Assembly (NCBI RefSeq): GCF_000340215.1 | Contig: NW_006921539.1 | Coordinates: 870,471-934,470 of the forward strand | Origin: Pseudocercospora fijiensis CIRAD86 | Lineage: Eukaryota; Ascomycota; Dothideomycetes; Mycosphaerellales; Mycosphaerellaceae | Direction of reading: 5' to 3' | Length of the DNA stretch: 64,000 nucleotides | Part shown: positions 22,067-31,803 of the stretch, one piece after another | How positions within the stretch are numbered: the first letter of the stretch is position 1 | How the letters are laid out: each line of letters begins with the position of its first letter | Notes under the pieces: generated by a model | The model's input: only the letters and a program-made list of their open reading frames with translations | The model's database searches: none | Told to the model about the DNA's origin: nothing | Made by a program: the position numbers and the translations under genes

Positions 22067-23955
22067 ATGACGGTTCAAGTATTGCCGTCGATCGAAGCTC
22101 ATGCGCGAGATACGGTCCGTGAGCTCTTCGCCCTCACACTCAAGCAGGGCGATAGCGATTATATTGGAGAAGCAGTCTCTCAGCTGCAACACTCCTTACA
22201 GGCTGCGACTCTGGCCCAGAATGCAGGCGCAGACGAAGAAACCGTACTTGGTGCGTTACTGCACGATGTCGGTCGCTTCATCCCGGCAGCTGAGAAAGAA
22301 GGCGACATGTTCTTCCCGGACGGCACTTTCGCTGGCAAGGCCAGTCACGAAGTCCTAGGTGAAGCGTATCTCAGACAGCTTGGCTTTAGCGACAAGATCT
22401 GCCAGCTCGTGGGAGCTCACGTCTGGGCTAAACGGTACCTGACTGCGGTCGACAAAGGCTATTATGATGGGTTGAGTCTCAGCAGCAAGACGACATTGAA
22501 GTATCAGGTACGCGAGAAAGTCTGATTCCTTCTCACTATAGGTCCTCATGATCGATGTAGGGTGGTCCGTTCACCGAAGAACAAGTCAAGAAAGCACAGG
22601 AGGACCCGCTACTCGAGGGCAAGCTTACTGTGCGACGATTTGACGACCTTGCAAAGGACCCGAACATGCAAACTCCGGACCTGTACAGTTTCGAGACGAG
22701 TGCTGTGAGGGCTCTTACCCGTTCGAGAGCAGAGGGATTTGAGCTCCATGGCCGAAGGTACCAGCTTCCCTCCAAGCCCACAGTAGTCATTTGCGTGGAC
22801 GGTTTTGACCCGGAATATCTTGATCGCGGTATAGAGGATGGCATCTTACCAGTGCTTGGGAGGCTCAAGGCTGGTGGATTCCATGCCACGGCCAAGTCCT
22901 GTATGCCTTCTTTCACGAATCCAAACAATGTCTCCATTATCACAGGCGCTCCACCAGCGAAGCACGGGATTTCAGGAAATTTCTTCCTTGACCCGAAGAC
23001 TGGCGAGGAGAAAATGATCGTGGATGACAGCTTGCTCATTGGCTCCACGATTCTTGAACAGATGTCGAAGAGAGGTGTTCGGGTAGCGGCAGTCACAGCC
23101 AAAGACAAGCTTCGCAAGATCCTTCAACCCGGACTGAACGATGCAATTTGTTTCTCTGCCGAGAAAGCTGCAAGCTGCACACTCGAGGAGAACGGCATTG
23201 CTGGGGTCGAAAGCTGGCTAGGACAAAAGCAGTCTTCTCAATACTCCGGGGAGTTGTCCATGTTCGTTCTGGATGCCGGAATCAAGCTGTTAGAGGAGGA
23301 TCGAGCCGATTTCTTCTACTTGACGCTCTCCGACTACATCCAGCACAAACATGCCCCGGGCTCGGACACATCCAACACCTTCATGAAGTCTCTTGATTCG
23401 AAGATTGGCAAGCTGATCAACCTCGGTGCTCGTGTGGCAATCACCGGCGACCACGGCATGAGTGACAAGAGCAACGCTGATGGAACACCCAATGTGCTCT
23501 ATCTCGAAGACGTGCTCGCTGAGAAATGGGGTCACGGCCGTGCTCGTGTCATCTGCCCAATTACGGATCCTTTCGTCAAGCATCATGGAGCACTTGGATC
23601 CTTCGTCAGGGTATACGTATCCAAGAAGGATGATTTGGACGATATGTTGAAGTTCTGCAAAACTCTTCCAAACGTCGACGTGGCCATGGAAAGTCGTGCG
23701 GCGGCGCAAAATTTCGATCTGCATCCAGATCGCGAAGGCGACTTTATTGTGATCCCCACCAAACATGCAGTCATTGGAAGTCGCAAGGACGAACACGACT
23801 TGTCGAATCTGGGCGATCACCGTCTGAGATCGCATCGTGGTATTTCAGAGCAAGACATTCCACTCATAATCTCGGAGCCTGCCAAGGACTCCAGCAAGCT
23901 GGCGTGTCATCAATGGCGGAATTACGATGCCTTTGATCTCGTCCTGAACCATTGA
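22067..23955 (+). CDS. HD-domain diiron oxygenase (PhnZ/TmpB-like) fused to phosphonoacetate hydrolase (PhnA-like)
   Basis: Two exons, 22067-22507 and 22561-23955, with a 53-bp GT-AG intron; 611 residues. The HD half (about 1-190) has Tyr32 and Glu35 (YIGE), His42, His66-Asp67 (LLHDVG), His94, His118, Lys122 and Asp175. Spacings equal those I recall for PhnZ (Y24, E27, H34, H58-D59, H104, K108, D161) apart from one 6-residue insertion. Asp175 is encoded after the intron, which supports splicing and the fusion. The second half (about 220-611) is an alkaline-phosphatase-superfamily domain with the full metal set: Asp227, Thr266 (nucleophile, SFTNPNN), Asp405 and His409 (SDYIQH), Asp444-His445 (GDHGMS), His572 (SHRGIS), plus GISGN. 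PhnZ oxidatively cleaves hydroxy-aminoethylphosphonate; PhnA hydrolyses phosphonoacetate to acetate and phosphate. No signal peptide is seen, so it is probably cytosolic. Both active sites look complete; the true substrates are unknown. Confidence 0.88.
22508..22560 (+). other. Intron of the HD-PhnA fusion gene
   Basis: Begins GTACGC and ends GATGTAG, 53 bp. Reading through it meets TGA at 22523-22525 and would lose the last HD metal ligand. Removing it joins LKYQ to GGPFTEEQV, a junction that fits this HD subfamily (QGGP). Confidence 0.85.
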
Positions 23956-23965
23956 CGCTAGCAAC

Positions 23966-25969
23966 TCACATTTGTGGCATGTTATTGTAATTCAAATCTG
24001 GCTGATAAGTTTGCATCGCATCCTGATTAGACAGAAAATCGAACTCTCCCATAAAGAAGTTGTCGAATGAAGCGCCATTCCAGTCTGTGGCCATGTCGAA
24101 CAGCGACTCGTCAAAGTTGGGCTGGCTCATCGTGACGTGAGCATTGGCCGGAACAGGCCCTCTCGTGTCCTGCTGCGAAGCTCGTTCGAGCAATGTCTCT
24201 GCTCCTCTTGCCACGCTCACAAGCAAATGCCGAGGATGCATCTCAGCTGTCACATTCTTGAGAACCACTACCAGATTGGAAACCAGTGTGCGCACCTCGC
24301 TAGTGTCAACGCGAACTGAGCTGGCATATTTCGTTGATACTTTGAGCACGAAGACCACAGCAAAGGCGATCATGACATCGAAATAGGTGGGCAGGCCGTT
24401 GAGGTGGTCTTGAATTTCGGTGTCGTTTACCACTGCTCGGAGGATGGCAGTAGCGGAGAGCACGGCAGAGTTGGCGAGCTCATCAATGTCCAACGCAACA
24501 TCAGGAGCCTTGAAGCCTGGTTTGCCAATGCCACGGAACGCCATGGAATAGAGATAGAGCTTGGCAAAGTGGTAGTGGAGGCCGACTCCTTTCCTCGGAT
24601 AATTGCCCACGTACCGATTGTGGTGGAAGCGTTGCGTCCAGTCGGCACGTATACGGTCCAAACTTATGCTGAACCTTCTGATAGGGTCAATCGAGCTTGC
24701 ATCAAGCGGTCTGTCAACATCGATGCCAAAAGTCTGATAGATCTCGCTCCCAACAGACCAGAACTGAACCTGAGACATGAGTCTGGCGTCGTCTTCAACT
24801 GCATGCTCAGTCTCAAGGAATTGCAGAGCTGCACGAATTGTGTCATCCTGGCGTGTCATGGGCGGTCGTCCGTATGCTATGGAAAAGTGATGATCGCATA
24901 TGAATACCAGGTAGTACAGTCGCGCGCGAAGGTAGTGGCTGCGCTCTCCCTGCAATGCTTTGAATATACTTCGGTGCAGTTGTATCTCTGTGGAAATGCG
25001 AACAGCTGCTCCAATGCACGTCCAGCTAATCCCGCTCAGCCAGAATGCGCCGACCAAAAGACCTCGAATATCGTCGACATTGTTTCTGCGAGAGAATGTC
25101 TGCGCGGCGGCAATTGTGACGAATTCTTGGTAGCACTTTTCGAAATCTGGGGTGGCAAGATGTAATGCACCTACTGCGCATATTGCGGCGAGTAGGAGGG
25201 GAGAGTCGGCACGAACTTCAGTCAGCGATTTTCGATCGCCAATGATGCGGTACAGGAAATGATCGAGTCGGTTCTGGTATATGTCGAGATAAGACTGCGC
25301 TTGCTGCTCCGTCACAACACCTCTCGTGATGATATCTTGCTCCGCTCGATCCTTCTCGAGGCCTGGGATGGCGATAGGCGATACGACGGAGCCAGGGATT
25401 GCAGCTGGGCCAGAGTCAGGGTCCATGACAATCTCGAAGTTATGCGGCGTATGCTGTGTAGTGTGCTTCTCGGCATTTGGCGACGGTCCTGTTTGAGAGG
25501 CTCTTGTTGGAGTCGGCATCATGGATGCATGAGGGTCCTTGGCAATTGCAATATCGTCTTCATCGTCGTCGGCTTCCTCCAGAATGTCGGGAATGGACAA
25601 GTGACTGGCCACCTTTCCCAGAGCTGATTCCAGCACTCGGATCTTGCGCTCCATGACCTCCTTCCAGTTGGCATCGCTCTCGAGGATCATTTGCAGGCTT
25701 CGGTTGACGGTACACGACAGCCCCCTTTTTTTGCACCGCACGCACGGCGGCTGCCCATCGCGCATGTGACACTTGATTTTCTGTTTTCTGCACGCTTTTT
25801 TTCATTTAATTAGTCGAGGAGCGGACTTGATATCGAGGAAATCAATACCGACACATGCTGTGATTTTTCTTGTGATATCCGGGGGCTTTCTGTCTCCAAA
25901 TTGGTCCCTGAGAGCCATGATGCCCTGGGTGGCAGAGGCAGAAGCTGAAGGAGAACCCGAGCCGTTCAT
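23966..25969 (-). CDS. Zn2Cys6 fungal transcription factor, likely cluster regulator
   Basis: Two exons, 25969-25849 and 25794-23966, joined across a 54-bp intron (donor GTATTG, branch-like CTAAT, acceptor AAAG); 649 residues. The intron splits the zinc cluster. The joined protein has Cys39, 42, 49, 58, 61 and 68, a CX2CX6CX8CX2CX6C binuclear cluster (ACVACRKQKIKC then PPCVRCKKRGLSC). A coiled linker follows (KVMERKIRVLESALGKVASHL region), then a fungal-specific transcription factor middle domain with FICDHHFSIAYGRPPM. The C-terminus is Asn/Phe/Asp rich, as in activation regions. Its stop codon is only 10 bp from that of the HD-PhnA gene on the other strand. An in-frame upstream ATG at 26146 and a downstream one at 25918 are alternative starts. 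Control of the neighbouring genes is inferred from position. Confidence 0.87.
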
Positions 25970-26646
25970 GTTCACAGTGTCGACCGCTGACCCGCGTGCA
26001 TTGTCATATTGAGTATCGCATTGTAGTGAAGTCAAAGGTTGAACTGGTGACAAATCCTGGAGATAAGCTTCTCGGCTACTCCCGCCTCCCTCCCGAGAAT
26101 CCTTGGCACTTCCACGATGGCGCTGTCTGCACTTCGCCGAAAGCATTCAAAAGTCCACGCAAAAGAGTCGACACGTACCTACAATCCGAACCACGCCGCA
26201 ACTGCCTCCAAGTGCTACTGGAAGCGTCTCGAACACCCTTCTCGCCATGCAAGGCACTTGCATAGGCGACGATTGTGCAACAGCCAGCAAGCGAGACACT
26301 GCTGAGCGTAGGAAAGATCGACTGCCATAATATCGACCGATGGGTCCTATGAACTGCGAGGCGCAGATCATAAACACTCGAATGGTCATATCCAAGATTT
26401 CTGGTATCTGTACGTATAAGTAGGAGAACTGTTACAGTACATGAGCCACTACAACGCCCCGTGGCCGGGTCCAAGACTCCGCCAACTCCATGCCTTCCAT
26501 GCACGCACGTCACGATACTGTTTGAGGACGCTCTTAGGTGATCAAATAGAAGAAGAGTATTCTCTGTCGGCATTATCACATGTCTCGTCCCTCGTGCTGT
26601 GTATATTTCAAGAGACCATCTTCATCCTTCTCGTAATGCTGAGAGC
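25970..26646. promoter_or_regulatory. Upstream region of the Zn2Cys6 gene
   Basis: About 680 bp between the regulator start and the end of the DUF2417 gene, both on the minus strand. It should hold the regulator promoter and the DUF2417 3' end. No specific site recognised. Confidence 0.4.
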
Positions 26647-28364
26647 TTACTTCGGGGGCTTGGCATGTGCTTTGACAAGCTCTCCGAGACGCTTCTCCAT
26701 GACATCTCGACCAGACTTGGTCCGCCACACGTAGTGAGGAGCCTTGTTGACCACATCCCACGCGAGAAGCGTTCCAGTAATGTTGGTCAGATCGCGCTGC
26801 TTGCTTGCCCACTCGTCGTCAGTCTTGACGCGAATGCCAGACGAGACGACCACGAGTGGTGTGTCAGTAGCCTGGATCGTCCGAGCCGAAGCGACCTCGT
26901 TCTTCGTGAAAGAAGATGCGACCATGTTCTCCTGAAGTTTGGCTTTGATGAACTTGCCGCCCGTGAACGCAGCGTTACCGTAAACACGGTCTTCCTTCGT
27001 CTGACCATAGAATAGCGAGCCAATTATTCGGCGAATGCCTAGCGGGCTGATGATTCCCCAGCCCCAGATGATGAAGCCTCGAGTTGGGCTAGCAAGCTGG
27101 CCCAGGAGATCTTCGTGAAGTGGGTCGACCATCATGATGCCGACAACTTCGCGGAAGTGTCTCGCACTGAAAATCCGCGACACGAGACTGCCATAACCGG
27201 CAGACACGAGAATGTAAGGACCTTCTTCTCCAGAGATGGCGAGCGCCTCAGCGAGATTGTCCGCCGACATGCCAGCGCTGTGCGGCGAAGGGGCATTGTC
27301 CGACCATGCATAGCCCGGGCGATCCCAGTAGCAGTATCTGTCGATCGTTCCATTCTTGTATGCGTTGTATGCCCAGTGTTCAAAGTCATACTCGGCTGGG
27401 TCTTCTGCAGCTTCGAGGAGAATTGTCGGGGTCTTCTTGCCCTTTGCATCGGTGGTGATGTTGCCGACGCAGTCAAGATGCACTTGGTACTTGTGGTCAT
27501 CAACCCAATATCGCTCGCCACTGAACGCCAGCCCTGCATCAAGGCTGCGAAGAAGCAGTGTTGCGGTCATAAGAATGGTGATGATGGTGAAGCCGACGAG
27601 AATGATTGTGGCTGCAAGCACCGACAACCATTCTTTGAGAGTTCGTCTGGTCTCAGGACGGCCTGTGAGGCGCTCTTCCTCCTCACGCTTGCCCCAAGCA
27701 ACAACACGATCCGTGAAAACTGCCCAGCCAGCCATGAGGGTGGCCCATACCACGCTGGATATGCCGGGAGCACCTTCCTCACCGCGAATTCTGGGCACAG
27801 CGACGATGATGATCAGGTCAATGAGTAATAATAGGGCAAGTACGCCCTGCGTTACTCGCATAGCCAAGCTTGGGGAGGAGAAGAACAGGAGCGAGGTTAG
27901 GAGGAGGCCTGATGTCAAGGTGGTGTAGGAAAAGTCGAAGAAGCCTGAGCCCCGTGTGTGTAGTCCTGGCGGCGACACGAAGATGCTGACAAGGAGCAGC
28001 ACCCACCAGAGGAAGGTGATGATTAGGAACAAGACGGTCATATATCGCATGAATCGGACGGTCCATAGATTGTAGGGCGAGACCTAGCACAGTCAGTATC
28101 GCTGTCATTTCTTGCTGTGGTCGTGCCCCAACTCACAGCTGGATCATCTGGATCGAGATATCCATCTGGATGAGGTGGACGCCTGCTGTCGCGCAGCAGC
28201 GCATCTCTCTCCGTCGGCTCTCTCATGCTGCCGTCCTCTTCCGAGCGTCTCGAGCTGTGAGTATAATGACGCTCGCCTCCGTTCTGTTGTTGTTGTTGCT
28301 GCTGCTGCTCTTCTCGCTCGGTCTCGTCGAAGTCTTTCTTCTTCGCGCTTCCCCACAAAGACAT
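26647..28364 (-). CDS. DUF2417 integral membrane protein with alpha/beta-hydrolase fold
   Basis: Two exons, 28364-28137 and 28083-26647, with a 53-bp intron (GTGAGT...CTAG); 554 residues. It begins MSLWGSAKKKDFD, has a polyglutamine run of about eight and a disordered acidic tail. At least five hydrophobic segments follow in the next 200 residues (for example VLFLIITFLWWVLLLVSIFV), then a lumenal or matrix alpha/beta-hydrolase-like domain (YCYWDRPGYAWSD, PYILVSAGYGSLVSR). This matches the fungal DUF2417 family, often annotated as mitochondrial integral membrane protein; role unknown. The nucleophile elbow normally G-x-S-x-G reads S-A-G-Y-G, so the Ser is missing and hydrolase activity is doubtful. 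It looks like a resident housekeeping neighbour rather than part of the phosphonate group. Confidence 0.85.
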
Positions 28365-28958
28365 GGTCTATCCGCTGCTCTTTCAACTCTCACACACCAA
28401 AGGGAGCGTAGGATATCGGAGGAGGAGGAGGTGACGATTGCAGTGTCTGCTACTGCCTACCACGCAGAGGAGTCCGTGCCAGTTCACAGCCCGGCCCCGC
28501 GTGAAGAAAGACACTGGCCGAGCTTCGCGGGCGGGAAGGCTGGCGTGCTGGCGCGACTGGATCCAAGACGCTGCATGCCGTCACCGAGCGGCGAAGTGGC
28601 TTGTGGCACGAGCTCGGTCAAGTGCGCTAACAAAAGGACCATCGAACTCAAAGAGCGGAACAAGGCATTGCGAGGTCGTCGTCAGCCAAGTTGAGCAGCA
28701 CCGGCGACGGCACGCAACATTGGACTGCTGCAGCTTCGGCTCCTTCTGAACGCTGGCATGCACAACCGCGCGTCGTGTTCAGCGGGCAGTTCGTGACTTG
28801 GATGTTGCAAAGCACAAGAGACAAGTCGGTACGAGTCTAGATTGTACTATTGTAGGTTGTTCCAGCTTCCAGCTTTCGAGAAGATGTGCAATCTGCCAAG
28901 CAACGGAGCCAAGGCCGCCGATTGCCGAGAATTGGAAAATGCCTCAGGTTTGCTATCC
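28365..28958. other. Upstream region of the DUF2417 gene
   Basis: About 590 bp of unmutated sequence at the right edge of the island. It should hold the DUF2417 promoter. Short frames exist but none looks like a gene. Confidence 0.4.
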
Positions 28959-28959
28959 G

Positions 28960-29505
28960 GGGTTTCGTTAGTCACACTTCACCCCGCGGTCGCGGGGATT
29001 CAAACTATACGTAAAATCGCACTTTCTTAGTAGGCTACACGTAAATCTCGATATAATCGTACATTCCAGTCCTATTCGGATATCTAGGCAGGTATAGTAA
29101 GGAACCGCGAGTCTAAATATTATATATATAGCCTTATCTAAGTATATAGTAGCTATAGACCTTACTACCGCCGTTTTCTTATATAATCCTTAGCAGGCGC
29201 GTCTACCTTATTCCAAGGCGCGTACCGCGTAATAGAGGCTAAATCGGGCTATTAGCTAAGAAAGTTAGTATTCGCGTACTTTATAAGGCCGAGAAAAGAG
29301 GTCCTACGGTCGTAATTTAGTTACTAATATACCGGAAATCTACTGTTTCTTGTCTCTTATTCTACTTATGTTTAGTCTCCTATTATATATACTCTATAAT
29401 ATTGCTATTATCGAGTTTTACGTATAGCCTACTAAGAAAGTGCGATTTTATATATAGTTTAAATCCCTAAGCGCGGGCGAGGGGTAAAGTAGGCTAACGC
29501 AACCC
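28960..29505. mobile_element. Non-autonomous inverted-repeat element (MITE-like)
   Basis: The ends are long inverted repeats of about 85 bp: left starts GGGTTTCGTTAG (28960), right ends CTAACGCAACCC (29505). Both include the exact block AAAATCGCACTTTCTTAG and its complement. The inner 370 bp has no reading frame. The left arm keeps CpA/TpG, while the right arm and interior are RIP-mutated. No clear target duplication was found, so the superfamily is open. Confidence 0.6.
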
Positions 29506-29734
29506 TAGATATCGCTATCGCTATCGACGTTAGTATCAAACTAGTATTTATATAGCTCGAAGAGCTATAAGTAAAGGCCGAAGAGCTATAAGTAAAGGCT
29601 AAGGCGACGAGCGGGGTAGGGTAAGCTAGATTCTAGAAGATTCTACGGCGGCTGTTACTATGCCGCGCTAGGCAACAAGGCGGAAATCGTTACAAATCGC
29701 ACTTTTTAAATCGCGCGCCTTTCTAATAACAACT
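29506..29734. other. Spacer with a 21-bp tandem duplication
   Basis: A 21-bp unit beginning CGAAGAGCTATAAG is present twice back to back (29558-29578 and 29579-29599). Nothing else recognised. Confidence 0.5.
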
Positions 29735-29982
29735 TTAGGTATTAGAAAACACTATTTAGAAACGCTTATAGTAAGTACTATTAGAAACGCTTATAGTAAG
29801 ATAGTCTAAAATATCTAAAGTAACTACTTCCGGAATACGCCTATAGTAATTACTATCCGGAATACCTATAGCGAGTACTATTCGAAATATCTATAGTAGA
29901 TAGTTCTTTCTAAGTAGGAACGCTTATAGTAAGTACTATCTATAAGGCGTATAGTAAGTCTAATCTAAAACGCCTAAAGTAA
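29735..29982. repeat. Degenerate satellite, left segment
   Basis: Imperfect units built on AACGCTTATAGTAAGTACTA and CTATCCGGAA, the same family as 44215-45615 and 60325-62078. It is separated from them by the insertion of B1. Confidence 0.7.
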
Positions 29983-29987
29983 TTTTA

Positions 29988-30175
29988 TATTAGAGGCTAT
30001 ACGTAATTGGCATATAACTAGCTCGAGTAAAGCTAGGGTCTTAGTGCCTTAGGCAGGGCTTAGCGCTTAGCGTTAGGCTAACTAGCCTGCCTTCCTCCTT
30101 CTTCTCCTAGTTCTCTATCGAATACTACTCGTACCTACTACTACCCTATCTACCTACTAATATACCCTTCTTATA
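29988..30175 (+). repeat. 5' LTR of B1
   Basis: 188 bp, TATTAGAGGC...CCCTTCTTATA (RIP forms of TG...CA). Confidence 0.9.
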
Positions 30176-30420
30176 CAGTATTCGATCTACCCTTTAAGGG
30201 TAGCAGCTAGATAGTCCTTATTTTAAGCTTTTAGCGGTATAGCTACGAATAAGACTAATCTAACTATATTGCGCCTAAAGAACGGGACCTATACGTACTA
30301 TTCTACTAAAACAACCGTACTAATTATTAAGCAAGGCCTTCTATACGGCCTATTATACTAAGTTAAGCATACTAAGCCGATATCTACTAATTCCGCTATA
30401 TCCGTATCTTAGGGGCTAAT

Positions 30421-31803
30421 AATATATTATTAGTGTCGCCCCTTATAATAGCTGGTTTATTACGAAATAACAACTATACTACCGCTAGTAGCGCTAGCAA
30501 TAACAACGCTAGTAGCATAGCACCTACTAAAGTGCCTACTAAAGCACCTACTAAGGTGCCTACTAAAGAGCCTATTGCTAGGCCTACCGAAGAACCTATA
30601 GTTCTAGGCGACGACCTAGAATTACCTATTAACGATATACTTAACAACATTGTTAATCGACGATATAGCTAGCTAGCCTTTAGCCCCTAGCTAGTAGCGA
30701 GACTTTAAGAAGCTACTTAAAACAGGCTTACTACCTTGCGCTAGGAACAATAGCTAAAGGATAATCTCCTCGAAATTCGTCGCCTGCAAGAAGCCCTAGC
30801 GACTAATACTAAACTAATAGCAGGGCCTTCCTCTCTATCTGTTTTAGTCTAAAAGAAGGATGCTAAACTTAAGGACTATACTATATTTAATAGCTCTAGT
30901 CGGAAACAATACAACGACTACATCCGTAACTGCGAGCTTAACTAGCGAAACGCGCTAAGGGCCCTTCTAGACGACTACTCGTTAGTCGTCTATACTATAT
31001 AATATATTAATAGAGACCTAAAGCGTACCTAGGATAACCATTTCGACTCCCTTACTAATTAGACCGCTATTTAGTAGTAAGACTACAAGACTATTATACT
31101 AGACACCCTTAGAAACCCTATACTAAGGCAACAACACGCTTAGGACTAATACCTTCGAGCTAAACAAAAGACTAATTAATCGGCTCGCTTATTTAAGGCC
31201 TATTTAAAGACCCTCGAGGACGATTTACTACCTAAAACCGACTCTATCTAGATATCTGAGATACGACCTAAACTGAGATAGGAACTAGTCCTTAAATTGG
31301 ACCGCCGCCGTATGTTTAAATAGGCTAACCTAATACGCATTTAATTTATAGTCGAAGTAGAAACAGCCGAGCGGGCTGTTTAGCTCTAGCAACGACTAGA
31401 ATCGAGGATCCGACTAGCTAGCACTAACCGCGGCAATCGTAGTACCCGCGGAGGCAATAGCTAAGGGTCCTACTAAAATAACAATACTAATAATGGAAAC
31501 AGTAATAGCGACCGTAGAAGAGGCCGTAGCCGGCGGCTATATAGAGGAAGCCGCGATAGGGGCCGTAGAAGGGGCTCGTATCCCTATAATGCTAATCGCT
31601 CGGCTAATAATAGTAGTAACAATAGCTACGGTAGTCTACTAACCGGGTTGAAGTACTTTAATTATAATAGTACTAGCTATCTACTAGGCTAATGCGACAA
31701 ACCTAAGGACTAGGCCCGAATCGACCGTACTACCGCTAAGCACTAAAAGCACCTCTTAGCAGCTAACGCTACCCCTATAGGTCAACCTTCGAAAAAAGAG
31801 TAA
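30421..31803 (+). pseudogene. B1 gag, RIP-inactivated
   Basis: The frame reads from about 30421. Near the N-terminus is a Pro/Thr/Lys repeat (PTKVPTK units), then a helical capsid-like part. From about 31430 to 31590 comes an Arg/Gly/Asn/Ser-rich basic tract (RGRSRRLYRGSRDRGRRRGS), and a degraded zinc-knuckle area (about 31650-31690, where the B2 and B3 copies help). The start codon is not resolved. Many TAG/TAA from RIP. Confidence 0.7.

Noticed and set aside
22536..23117. 193-codon minus-strand frame opposite the fusion gene
   Set aside because: Antisense shadow of the PhnA-like exon, with no protein-like features.
22630..23955. A stand-alone phosphonoacetate hydrolase starting at 22630
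   Set aside because: That start is GTG, the frame is open upstream to the splice acceptor, and the upstream residues carry the last HD ligand, so the fusion model fits better.
24404..25165. 253-codon plus-strand frame opposite the Zn2Cys6 gene
   Set aside because: Antisense shadow of a well-supported transcription factor frame; no domain.
27115..27928. Plus-strand frames of 190-237 codons opposite the DUF2417 gene
   Set aside because: Antisense shadows with Cys/Arg/Ser-rich composition and no recognisable motif.
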